Shown: positions 1-7,179 of the stretch, in pieces
How the letters are laid out: every line of letters starts with the position of its first letter
Numbering within the stretch: the first letter of the stretch is position 1
DNA from: Deltaproteobacteria bacterium UBA6930
GTDB taxonomy: Bacteria > Myxococcota_A > UBA9160 > UBA6930
Length of the DNA stretch: 14,462 nt
Assembly: GCA_002450755.1 (NCBI GenBank)
Contig: DKAI01000045.1
Span: 196-14,657, forward strand
Direction of reading: 5' to 3'
Notes under the pieces: model-generated
Told to the model about the DNA's origin: nothing
The model's input: the letters and a program-made list of their open reading frames with translations, nothing else
The model's database searches: none
Position numbers and translations under genes: made by a program

Positions 1-1
1 T

Positions 2-610
2 ATCAAGCCGATTGCTGTGGTCGGAGTGCCGTGCCAGGTTAACGGTGTTCGCCAGCAACAACACAGCTCGATCCGCCTGGCAGTTACTAAGTGGTACAGG
101 GAAAATATTTCTCTGACCATTGGGCTTTTTTGCTCTGAAGCATTTACTAATGAGTCGGTAACTTCCATTGCAGAAGACTACAATGTCCCCTTGACGGATA
201 TTGAGAACATCAACATCAAGGGTAAGGTGATTGTCCGATTGAAAGGTGGAAAGGAAGAAATTTTATCCCTGTCGGATTACCAAAGATATGCTAGGCCAGC
301 TTGCCTTTACTGTCAGGATTATGCCGTTGATCAGGCCGATATCGGGGTCGGTGGTATTGGACTTATGGACTGGACTTATGTTGTGGTTCGCACTCAGGCG
401 GGTCACGAGGCGACTCAAAAACTTCTGAAAACTGGAACAATCGAAACTATGGAAGTTCCGGAGAAGGCGAAAAAGTTGCTAGCTCGCTTGAGTGCCAGGA
501 AGGCCAATAAGCCTCTTCCTGCCCAGCTGCCTACCTTGCAAGAGAGACTAGAGAGCGGCGATCTTGATCCCAAGAATTTTCAGGGCGGCAAGAATGGAAA
601 AGGAAAATAA
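2..610 (+). CDS. Coenzyme F420 hydrogenase/dehydrogenase beta-subunit-like protein, C-terminal part
   Basis: The gene enters from the left edge, and only about the last 202 residues are visible. They match the C-terminal domain of FrhB/FdhB-type proteins, iron-sulfur flavoproteins that pass electrons between F420 or ferredoxin and a partner enzyme. Visible marks are a VVGVPCQVNG segment right at the edge, GLFCSEAF about 40 residues later, then ACLYCQD followed by ADIGVGGIG and a VVVRTQAG strand, as in the family. The Cys-x-x-Cys pair probably ligates a cluster. The last 60 residues are a charged, Lys-rich tail. The frame is open from base 2, so no start is seen and any N-terminal ferredoxin domain lies outside. 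It overlaps korA by 17 bases if korA starts at 594, which implies translational coupling and a shared complex. Family confidence is good. Whether it binds F420 rather than only ferredoxin cannot be seen. Confidence 0.82.
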   Translation: MKPIAVVGVPCQVNGVRQQQHSSIRLAVTKWYRENISLTIGLFCSEAFTNESVTSIAEDYNVPLTDIENINIKGKVIVRLKGGKEEILSLSDYQRYARPACLYCQDYAVDQADIGVGGIGLMDWTYVVVRTQAGHEATQKLLKTGTIETMEVPEKAKKLLARLSARKANKPLPAQLPTLQERLESGDLDPKNFQGGKNGKGK

Positions 611-2375
611 GGTGGCAGAACCAATTCAGATTGATGATGTGAATGTCCTGGTATCAGGTCAAGGTGGTGACGGCTCCCTGACAGTTACGAATATGCTGGG
701 TTCCCTACTGCGTGCGCGTGGCATGGGGGTATATACGGAAAGAGATGTTCTTTCAAGAATTAAGGGGGGAAAGGCTGCCGCGAGCCTACGGGGTAGCCTT
801 AACGAACGGTTTGTGGTGCGTGATCGCCTCCAACTCGCAGTGATAATGGATGAAGAAGGTCTCCACGGGGTAGCTAATCGGTTAGGCGGCGATTCAGTGC
901 TTCTTTATGATAGTTCGGACGCCCCGATTCCAGAAGGTCTAATTTCTGACGATGTTCGGGTACTTGTGGCTCCGTTTGGCCGTTTGGCCGTTCGGAGGCT
1001 GGGAAGAATTCTCTATAAGAACAGCATTTCAACCGGAGTTGTGGCGCGAATTTTGAGCATTCCTGATGAGGAAGTTCGGACAGAGTTCAGGGCGCGATTC
1101 AAGAGACTCGGTGGTGCGATTATTGACCAAAATCTGAAGGCTTTAGACCTGGGGTTTGAAATTGCTGAAGGAATGGAACTCTCCTCTGACACCGGAGTTT
1201 TCAGAGTTGATAAGGGTGACATTGGAGAGAGGCTTCTCATGACTGGTAACGAAGCTATTGGCATGGGTTTCGTAGTGGGCGGTGGAAGGTTTTTTGCTGG
1301 ATATCCGATAACACCAGCGACGGACGTCCTTGAGTTTTTGCAGCGTCATCTACCTACTTTTGGGGGCGTCGCGTGGCAAGGAGAAGATGAACTCGCTTCC
1401 GTGAACATGGCTATCGGAGCTTCCTTGACTGGAGTTCGATCAGGGACAGGCTCATCGGGTCCCGGTATAGCACTAATGCAAGAAGGTATAGGACAGGCGG
1501 GCAGCGGGGAAGTGCCGCTCGTGGTTGTCGATACACAGAGGGCCGGTCCTAGTACCGGTATGCCAACCAAACCTGAGCAGAGCGATTTGAATATGGTCTG
1601 TTTTGGAGGTAACGGTGATTTTGAGCGAATCGTCTTGGTTCCGGGGGATCCTGAGGATTGTTTCTGGTTGACCGTTGACGCGTGCAACTTGGCTCAAAAA
1701 TATCAGATGCCAGTTTTCGTGGTCACGGACCAAGCAATTTCTCAGAACACTGCGTCTGTTCCTCGCTTTGACCTCGATCAGGTCAAAATTGATGTTGGGA
1801 AACGTCTGAGCGAAGAAGATCTGAAGTCCCTCGAGAAGTACCAGAGATATGCCATTACCGAAGACGGGGTTTCTCCTTACAGTGTACCCGGCACGCCCGG
1901 TGGGCAATCCCTAGTTACAGGCAACGAGCGTGATGAGTTTGGAAACGTCACAACTCTCCCAGGGATACGCCAGAAGATGGCTGACAAGCGCAAGCTCAAG
2001 TTGGAGACGGCAAAGGACGACCTACCCAAGCCAAGAGAGTACGGTGATGAGTCCGCGGAGATTGGAATTGTTGTTGTAAATGCGGGTTGGGGTGCTGGGA
2101 TGGATGCGGTTGATGAACTCAAGAAGCTGGGAGTCGCATCTCGGCTGCATCACCCAAGGACTTTGTGGCCATTAACTGATGAAACAAGGTCCTTTATTGA
2201 TGAGAAAAAGCGGGTATATGTGATTGATCATAGTTCCTCTGCTCAGCTATCAGGAGTATTGATGCACGCGGGTATTTCTTCCCAGAAACTTCACTCAATT
2301 ATGCGTTACGATGGAACACCGCTTCGACCAGTGGATTTGGCCGAGGAGATTTACCGACGGGAGACCGAAAAATGA
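594..2375 (+). CDS. korA: 2-oxoacid:ferredoxin oxidoreductase, fused gamma-alpha subunit (KorA type)
   Basis: Large subunit of a 2-oxoacid:acceptor oxidoreductase, most like 2-oxoglutarate:ferredoxin oxidoreductase, which oxidatively decarboxylates a 2-oxoacid to an acyl-CoA and reduces ferredoxin. It has 593 residues. Residues ~15-190 are the gamma domain, with the SGQGGDG motif at 21-27 and SRIKGG near 54. Residues ~215-450 are the alpha (pyrimidine-binding) domain, with YPITPAT at 237-243, WQGEDE near 261 and the GPSTGMPTKPEQSDL block at 318-332. The C-terminal domain follows. This order matches the actinobacterial KorA fusion of about 650 residues. I chose the ATG at 594, preceded by AGGGCGG. 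An in-frame TTG at 564 would deepen the overlap with the upstream gene, and a GTG at 612 is also possible. The stop overlaps the korB start (ATGA). The exact substrate (2-oxoglutarate, pyruvate or another oxoacid) is inferred, not shown. Confidence 0.92.
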   Translation: MEKENKVAEPIQIDDVNVLVSGQGGDGSLTVTNMLGSLLRARGMGVYTERDVLSRIKGGKAAASLRGSLNERFVVRDRLQLAVIMDEEGLHGVANRLGGDSVLLYDSSDAPIPEGLISDDVRVLVAPFGRLAVRRLGRILYKNSISTGVVARILSIPDEEVRTEFRARFKRLGGAIIDQNLKALDLGFEIAEGMELSSDTGVFRVDKGDIGERLLMTGNEAIGMGFVVGGGRFFAGYPITPATDVLEFLQRHLPTFGGVAWQGEDELASVNMAIGASLTGVRSGTGSSGPGIALMQEGIGQAGSGEVPLVVVDTQRAGPSTGMPTKPEQSDLNMVCFGGNGDFERIVLVPGDPEDCFWLTVDACNLAQKYQMPVFVVTDQAISQNTASVPRFDLDQVKIDVGKRLSEEDLKSLEKYQRYAITEDGVSPYSVPGTPGGQSLVTGNERDEFGNVTTLPGIRQKMADKRKLKLETAKDDLPKPREYGDESAEIGIVVVNAGWGAGMDAVDELKKLGVASRLHHPRTLWPLTDETRSFIDEKKRVYVIDHSSSAQLSGVLMHAGISSQKLHSIMRYDGTPLRPVDLAEEIYRRETEK

Positions 2376-3220
2376 CGGAAACTTTTCCAATTAAACAACC
2401 CATATGGTGTGCCGGATGCGGCCACTTTGGTGTGTTGGCTGCGATGGATGCTTCTTTCGACAGGTTAGAAATTCCCCGGCACGACGCTTTGGTTTTGGCG
2501 GGGATTGGTTGTTCCGGAACTGTTCAGAACCATATGCCCTCCTACGGCTACCACGCCCTTCATGGTCGTGTCGTCCCATCTGCGATTGGAGCGAAACTTG
2601 CCAATCCAGACCTGACGGTGGTTGCGGCGGGTGGTGATGGAGATGGATACGCCATAGGCGGCGGGCATCTTTTGCACGCCTTTAGGACGAATGCCAATAT
2701 AACCTACGTGGTTATGAATAATGAAACCTATGGATTGACCAAAGGGCAACCATCTCCAAGTAACGCTGGAGGGTATCAGGGCCAACGGGAAATGGATCCA
2801 ATTATGGTCGGACTCAGTCTTCCTGGCTCGACCTTTCTTGCACGTGCGTACACCGGAGCACCCGCGCAATTGGATGATTTGATGGATGCTGCGATTAACC
2901 ATGCGCGCGCCGGTCAAGGGTTTGCGTTTCTCGAGGTTATTTCGCCTTGCGTCACCTATAACGACAACTATCACGAATGGCCCTCTACACTGGTGAACGT
3001 TGACGAGGATGAGGGCTATGATCCTAGTGATCGCGCGACGGCTATGGCGCTGAATATGAAGCTTGCCTCTGAAGGTAAGGTTGCGGCAGGTTTGATTTAT
3101 CGAGCTTCGGCCACTTTAAGAGAAGCGACGGGTGATTCGCCCCCGACACCCCTTGAAGGCATAGATCTTCCAAGGTTCACGGACAGCTACGAGCAGGTCT
3201 TGGACGGTTACGTAGGGTAG
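2372..3220 (+). CDS. korB: 2-oxoacid:ferredoxin oxidoreductase, beta (thiamine diphosphate) subunit
   Basis: Catalytic partner of korA, carrying thiamine diphosphate and one [4Fe-4S] cluster. In 282 residues one sees WCAGCG (Cys13, Cys16), GIGCSG (Cys47) and SPCVTYND (Cys193), the four cysteines that bind the cluster in short beta subunits of this family. The TPP/Mg motif starts at GGDGDG (87-92) and ends at NNETYGLTKGQPSP (116-129). There is no separate delta ferredoxin subunit gene, as in other two-subunit KorAB enzymes, so an external ferredoxin or the upstream FrhB-like protein must accept the electrons. The start ATG overlaps the korA stop by four bases. The gene ends 47 bases before the convergent pntB. 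Assignment to the family is secure; substrate is not. Confidence 0.93.
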   Translation: MTETFPIKQPIWCAGCGHFGVLAAMDASFDRLEIPRHDALVLAGIGCSGTVQNHMPSYGYHALHGRVVPSAIGAKLANPDLTVVAAGGDGDGYAIGGGHLLHAFRTNANITYVVMNNETYGLTKGQPSPSNAGGYQGQREMDPIMVGLSLPGSTFLARAYTGAPAQLDDLMDAAINHARAGQGFAFLEVISPCVTYNDNYHEWPSTLVNVDEDEGYDPSDRATAMALNMKLASEGKVAAGLIYRASATLREATGDSPPTPLEGIDLPRFTDSYEQVLDGYVG

Positions 3221-3246
3221 TTATCCGAGGGTCTTGAAATTAGCGC

Positions 3247-3258
3247 AACTCATGAGTT
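3247..3258. repeat. 12-bp perfect palindrome between convergent korB and pntB
   Basis: The 47-base gap between the two convergent genes contains the self-complementary AACTCATGAGTT, flanked by a wider TCCGA...TCGGA pairing. As RNA it gives a short AT-rich stem. No good U-tract follows on either strand, so it is at best a weak shared terminator. Confidence 0.3.
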
Positions 3259-3267
3259 CGGAGATTC

Positions 3268-4644
3268 TTACGATTCTTTTATCGAGGTGACGAGTTCCAG
3301 AAGAACATTCTTAGCGTCGCCGAATATCATCATTGTGTTTTCGTTGAAAAACAGAGGGTTTTGAACTCCTGCGAAGCCTGGGTTCATGCTCCTCTTGATT
3401 ACGAATACATTTCGAGCAAAGTCCACGTCCAGAAGAGGCATTCCGTAAATGGGGCTATCTTCATCCGTCCGGGCAGAGGGGTTCACGACGTCGTTTGCGC
3501 CTATTACCAGCGCCACATCGGTTTCAGGGAATTCGGGATTGATGTCGTCCATTTCCACTAGCTGTTCGTAGGGTACATTCGCCTCGGCAAGCAGAACATT
3601 CATGTGTCCAGGCATCCTTCCTGCTACAGGGTGGATTGCGTAGCTTACCTTTACACCGCGTTCTTCGAGAACCGTGGCTAACTCTTGTGCGGCATGCTGA
3701 GCCTGGGCAACGGCCAGGCCGTAGCCGGGAACCATTACACAGGTCTCAGCATTACTGAAAATAATTGCCGCATCTTCTGGCGTGAACGAACGAGCGGTCT
3801 TATTTGCGGTGTCAGCCCCTTTGCTCTCGACATGTTTACCGAAAGCGCTGAACAGGACATTAAGGAGAGAGCGGTTCATCCCTTCGCACATTTGCTTTGT
3901 GAGGATTAGGCCGGAAGCTCCAACCAAAGAGCCGCTGATAACAAGACCAGCGTTACCGAGGACAAATCCCGTTGCGCAGGCCGCAAGACCCGAGTAGGAA
4001 TTGAGGAGGGAGATGACAACTGGCATATCGCCCCCTCCGATTGGAAGAACAGCAAGTATGCCCAGAAGCAACGCTACAGAGAGAAGTAGGACCAGGTAAA
4101 GCTCTGAAAATGGGGACGTAGCTAGAAGAACGCCAAGGCCAAGGCCAGCCGAGAGAATTAGCGCATTAACCACCTGCTGAGCGGGGTAAGTAACTGGCTG
4201 AGAACTTAAGAGCCCTTGAAGTTTTCCGAAGGCAATTAGGCTACCAGTAAATGTCAGGGAACCAATCAGAAGGGAGAGAACGATGGCAATTGAAACCATT
4301 CCTCCCGTAGTCTCGCCTTGTCGGGAGAGGTATTCTGAGATTCCCACTAGGGCCGAAGCGGCACCCCCAAAGCCATTCAATAGGGCAACCATTTCGGGCA
4401 TTGCTGTCATTTCAATCTTTTTTGCAAGAAGGGAGCCGATTAAAGCTCCTATAACTATGCCACCTAGAATGAGCTCGAGCTGGACTACTCGAGTTAGGTA
4501 AAGGGTTGCGACGATCGCTAAAAGCATACCAGTGGCGGCCAAAACGTTGCCCGTTCCGGCCGTTTTGGCAGAGCCTAAACCCTTTATGCCTAGAATGAAA
4601 AGGACCGCTGCAGCAAGGTAGGCAAAAGAGGACCAGTCAATCAT
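3268..4644 (-). CDS. pntB: Proton-translocating NAD(P) transhydrogenase subunit beta
   Basis: Membrane subunit of the enzyme that uses the proton gradient to move hydride from NADH to NADP+. It has 458 residues, close to the usual ~460. Residues 1-265 are a run of hydrophobic helices (domain II). Residues ~285-458 are the soluble NADP(H)-binding domain III, with PGYGLAVAQAQ at 306-316, HPVAGRMPGHMNVLLAEA at 338-355, GANDVVNPSA at 382-391, KRSMNPGFAGV at 417-427 and FGDAKN near 441-446. The family usually has GYAGV where this protein has GFAGV. The frame stays open upstream to 4746, but the true start is the ATG at 4644: it has AAAGGAAC before it, gives the family N-terminus, and overlaps the pntAB stop as ATGA. 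It is the last gene of the leftward pnt operon. Confidence 0.96.
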   Translation of the reverse strand: MIDWSSFAYLAAAVLFILGIKGLGSAKTAGTGNVLAATGMLLAIVATLYLTRVVQLELILGGIVIGALIGSLLAKKIEMTAMPEMVALLNGFGGAASALVGISEYLSRQGETTGGMVSIAIVLSLLIGSLTFTGSLIAFGKLQGLLSSQPVTYPAQQVVNALILSAGLGLGVLLATSPFSELYLVLLLSVALLLGILAVLPIGGGDMPVVISLLNSYSGLAACATGFVLGNAGLVISGSLVGASGLILTKQMCEGMNRSLLNVLFSAFGKHVESKGADTANKTARSFTPEDAAIIFSNAETCVMVPGYGLAVAQAQHAAQELATVLEERGVKVSYAIHPVAGRMPGHMNVLLAEANVPYEQLVEMDDINPEFPETDVALVIGANDVVNPSARTDEDSPIYGMPLLDVDFARNVFVIKRSMNPGFAGVQNPLFFNENTMMIFGDAKNVLLELVTSIKES

Positions 4645-4931
4645 CGCTGTTCCTTTCCCTTGAACATCGCCAACATGCGGTGAGTTACTGCGAAGCCTCC
4701 GACGACATTGATCGTCGCGAGAATTATGGCGACAAAACCCAACCATGCGGCCAAATTCCGCTCTTCTCCGCCAGCTGCGAGTAATGCCCCTACGATTGTG
4801 ATGCCTGAGATTGCATTAGAACCGCTCATCAGAGGGGTGTGTAAAAGTGTGGGGACCTTGGAGATTATCTCTACACCAACAAATAGTGCTAGCACTAAGA
4901 TTGTCAGAGCGACTGCAGGATCGTCGAGCAT
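4641..4931 (-). CDS. pntAB: NAD(P) transhydrogenase subunit alpha, part 2 (membrane part)
   Basis: A small membrane protein of 96 residues with three hydrophobic helices, forming the part of domain II that is fused to the alpha subunit in E. coli but split off in Rhodospirillum rubrum and many other bacteria. Family marks are KVPTLLHTPLMSGSNAISG (25-43) and VVGGFAVTHRMLAMF near the C-terminus. It lies three bases after pntAA and overlaps pntB by four, with GAGAGG about nine bases before its ATG. The splitting is ordinary for the family and does not indicate damage. Confidence 0.96.
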   Translation of the reverse strand: MLDDPAVALTILVLALFVGVEIISKVPTLLHTPLMSGSNAISGITIVGALLAAGGEERNLAAWLGFVAIILATINVVGGFAVTHRMLAMFKGKEQR

Positions 4932-4934
4932 TAA

Positions 4935-6074
4935 CTAGGACCTCTCTAACTTCTTGAGTACGGCTTCTGAAACGATTTTCCCTGCGTGCGTAAGCGTCGC
5001 ACCAGCGATTATCTCGTCTTCGAAGTCAACAATTAGGTTTCCGTCGGAATTGATTATCAACTTTGAAAAATTGAGGAGATTTCGAGAAAACATCTTGCTT
5101 GCGTCAGGGGCTAAGTCGGAAGGCAGATTAGTTGGTCCAAAAACGGAGACGCCTGCGTGATCGATTCTTTGATCAGGAACGCTGACTTCGCAATTGCCTC
5201 CATTTGCCGCAGCCAAGTCAACAATTACGCTACCTCGGCGCATCGTTTCGACCCCTGACTGTGGGACCAAGATAGGAGCAGCTTGCCCAGGTACTAATGC
5301 AGTAGTGATGACGATATCGAAATCAGCCAATCTGTCGGCGAGAAGTGCGCGTTGTTGGTCAAGAAAGTCTTCGGTTTGAGCCTTGGCGTATCCTCCTGAG
5401 GTCTCACTGTCTGAGGAATCGAGATTTAGTTCCATGAATCGAGCCCCCAGACTTTCAACCTGCTCCTTAACCGCTGGCCGGGTGTCGTAGGCTTCAACAC
5501 GGGCTCCAAGACGTCCAGCTGTCGCGATTGCCTGTAGTCCGGCGACTCCTGCGCCGATGACTAAGACTCTGGCAGGGGGAATGGTGCCGGCTGGGGTAGT
5601 CATCATTGGAGAAACTTTGCTTAGCGAAGCCGCACCTAGAATCGCTGCTCTGTAACCTGCGATCGATGCCTGTGATGAAAGTGCGTCCATTACCTGGGCT
5701 CTTGTTGTCCTGGGAAGTAACTCCAAAGCGAAGGTGGTTAATCTGGACTTCGCTAACGTTTCAACGAGCTCGAGGTCATCAAAAGGACGAAGAAAGCCGG
5801 CGAGGACGGTGTTTTCTCTGAGTAGTTGGATGTCTGCTTTTCTCGGGGTGTTAACGAAGTACCAGCAGTCAGCGTTACGAAGGGCTACGTCTCGACTGTT
5901 CTCTACGAGAGCTCCTTCTGCTGTGTAAGCCTCGTCATCGAAGTTTGCTGCTACTCCTGCGCCAGCTTCTATAGTCACGTCGACCTTGAGCTTCTTGAAG
6001 CCTTTCGCAGTTTCGGGAGTAATTGCAACCCGGCGTTCGCCCTCTACTGTCTCACGTACCGCGACTAATCTCAC
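4935..6074 (-). CDS. pntAA: NAD(P) transhydrogenase subunit alpha, part 1 (NAD-binding)
   Basis: Soluble domain I of the transhydrogenase, which binds NAD(H) and exchanges hydride with the PntB domain III. It has 379 residues, normal for the split form. It shows the alanine dehydrogenase/PntA N-terminal fold (ETVEGERRVAITPET, 8-22), the signature around TRAQVMDALSSQASIAGYRA (124-143), the Rossmann motif GAGVAGLQA (174-182) with Asp197 in YDTRP, and the late block FGPTNLPSDLAPDASKMFSRN. It starts at GTG, supported by a GGAGG seven bases upstream; the encoded MRLVAVRETVEGERR is the typical N-terminus. It is the first gene of the operon, with 168 bases of non-coding DNA before it, so the operon promoter should be there. 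Confidence 0.96.
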   Translation of the reverse strand: MRLVAVRETVEGERRVAITPETAKGFKKLKVDVTIEAGAGVAANFDDEAYTAEGALVENSRDVALRNADCWYFVNTPRKADIQLLRENTVLAGFLRPFDDLELVETLAKSRLTTFALELLPRTTRAQVMDALSSQASIAGYRAAILGAASLSKVSPMMTTPAGTIPPARVLVIGAGVAGLQAIATAGRLGARVEAYDTRPAVKEQVESLGARFMELNLDSSDSETSGGYAKAQTEDFLDQQRALLADRLADFDIVITTALVPGQAAPILVPQSGVETMRRGSVIVDLAAANGGNCEVSVPDQRIDHAGVSVFGPTNLPSDLAPDASKMFSRNLLNFSKLIINSDGNLIVDFEDEIIAGATLTHAGKIVSEAVLKKLERS

Positions 6075-6081
6075 CGACAGA

Positions 6082-6086
6082 CCTCC
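6082..6086 (-). promoter_or_regulatory. Shine-Dalgarno site deciding the GTG start of pntAA
   Basis: On the minus strand GGAGG lies seven bases before the GTG at 6074. There is no in-frame ATG nearby that would keep the conserved N-terminus, so this site fixes the start codon. Confidence 0.75.
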
Positions 6087-6206
6087 ATCTCTTGCTTATC
6101 CAACATTACTACCGGGCATCTCTTGGCCGGAATTGTCGGTAACCTTAGACTGGCTCAAAGCATCCTATGGGACCGTTGGTACGCTAACCCTCGGTTCGGG
6201 GATTGC

Positions 6207-6239
6207 AATATTTTTGCGAAAAAAGCTTCTCGAAATATT
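6207..6239 (-). terminator. Possible hairpin after the sulfotransferase gene
   Basis: Four bases after the sulfotransferase stop the leftward RNA can pair AAUAUUU with AAAUAUU, enclosing CGAGAA-GCUU-UUUUCG. The inner stem relies on one G-U pair that exists only on the minus strand, and a small CAA bulge separates the stems. The hairpin is AU-rich and has no clean U-tract after it, so terminator function is uncertain. The rest of the 6075-6206 gap holds no gene I can support. Confidence 0.35.
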
Positions 6240-6242
6240 CTC

Positions 6243-7124
6243 TCAAACTGATTTAGAGGTCCTGAGAGCAGAATATGAGAGGTGACCGGTGATCTCTGAA
6301 AGCTCCCGGAGCCAAAGCTGGTCGATCTCTTCTTTAATTTCCTGACTCAGTTCGTTTTGATGGCTTCCCACTTTCCCGTCTCGGACCTTGGCCGAATCGC
6401 TGCCAGGCGGGATACCCGCCTCTTTTTCGCTTCGGTCTCTCATAAGGCAATCGTCAAATTTATCGAGATGATTTTTCATGAAATCCAGGCTCGAGTGCTC
6501 GAGAGTGGTTTGGAGGAGTTCGCTGCTAAGTGAGATGTCAATAAAACTCGCGATGCGTCGCACGTGGGTCTCTAAGTCTTCTTTCATGTCTTCAAAGAAA
6601 ATCAAGAGCACATTGGCCTTGTCTCGCACCGACCACCATGACCGGAAATGCCGAAAATAACGATATGCCGGGTCCTCGATAAACGTTTGTCGGGCAAATT
6701 CTTCCAACGAAATCGAGCCTGCTTCGAAAAGCCAACCTTGCATAAAGTGGAAGGCTGATACCAGAGCATCTCCGGGGTCACGCAACGACACGACATATTT
6801 ACCAGGCTTGGGAATCCGTTCGTATGGGAGATGACTTTTGAAGAGCCGAGGTGTTGCCTTCTGAGCTAAAGATAAATCTATGCCTAGATCGTGAGAGACC
6901 TCTACCCAGGGAACTACACGAGAAATATCGTCGAAATCCATATCTCCATGTGTGCGGAGAGTATGAAGAATTTGCTGCAACCATGTCGTTCCACATTTAG
7001 AAAATGGTGAGATGAAGACGTCTGTCTCTTTCGACTCCATGGATAGGCCTTTTTTAAGGCCTTCCTTGGTTGAAAGCTTAGCCATCCGTTTTCGTAGCCC
7101 GGCGATGTCAACTGCTCTGGTCAT
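6243..7124 (-). CDS. PAPS-dependent sulfotransferase (Sulfotransfer_1 family)
   Basis: Transfers a sulfonate group from 3'-phosphoadenylyl sulfate to a hydroxyl or amine of a small molecule; it lacks a signal peptide and is likely cytosolic. It has 293 residues, normal for the family. The 5'-phosphosulfate loop is SPFSKCGTTWLQQ (39-51), with Lys43 and Trp48. The FKSHLP motif (95-100) carries the likely catalytic His98. The 3'-phosphate region is YVVSLRDPGDALVSAFHF (110-127), with Arg115 and Ser123. VRDGKVGSHQN near the C-terminus replaces the usual RKGxxGDWKN. The ATG at 7124 has AAAGG five bases upstream. The gene is alone on its strand, divergent from the flavoprotein gene and 168 bases before pntAA. 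The acceptor substrate cannot be read from the sequence. Confidence 0.93.
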   Translation of the reverse strand: MTRAVDIAGLRKRMAKLSTKEGLKKGLSMESKETDVFISPFSKCGTTWLQQILHTLRTHGDMDFDDISRVVPWVEVSHDLGIDLSLAQKATPRLFKSHLPYERIPKPGKYVVSLRDPGDALVSAFHFMQGWLFEAGSISLEEFARQTFIEDPAYRYFRHFRSWWSVRDKANVLLIFFEDMKEDLETHVRRIASFIDISLSSELLQTTLEHSSLDFMKNHLDKFDDCLMRDRSEKEAGIPPGSDSAKVRDGKVGSHQNELSQEIKEEIDQLWLRELSEITGHLSYSALRTSKSV

Positions 7125-7167
7125 TTCAACCTTTCGATGGTTAAGGTGAAAGTAGTATTATCCTAGC

Positions 7168-7172
7168 GGAGG
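7168..7172 (+). promoter_or_regulatory. Shine-Dalgarno site before an AUU start codon
   Basis: GGAGG is followed by seven bases and then ATT at 7180, an ideal spacing. The frame upstream is closed by TAG at 7153-7155, and no ATG, GTG, TTG or CTG lies between that stop and the FAD-binding motif, so this site points to initiation at ATT. Confidence 0.7.
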
Positions 7173-7179
7173 CCACGAG

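Noticed and set aside
564..593. TTG start for korA
   Set aside because: It only adds ten residues inside the upstream gene; the ATG at 594 has a purine-rich site and is sufficient for the gamma domain.
4645..4746. N-terminal extension of pntB to 4746
   Set aside because: It overlaps pntAB, encodes a Cys/Arg-rich stretch unlike PntB, and the ATG at 4644 has a better site and the ATGA overlap.
6188..6202. Small GC hairpin with a GUU loop resembling a SECIS in the pnt upstream gap
   Set aside because: There is no coding frame with an in-frame TGA at the right distance, so it is probably chance pairing.
5986..6285. Rightward 99-residue ORF over the pntAA start and the gap before it
   Set aside because: Its first third is antisense to pntAA, it has no convincing ribosome site and I recognise no domain in it.
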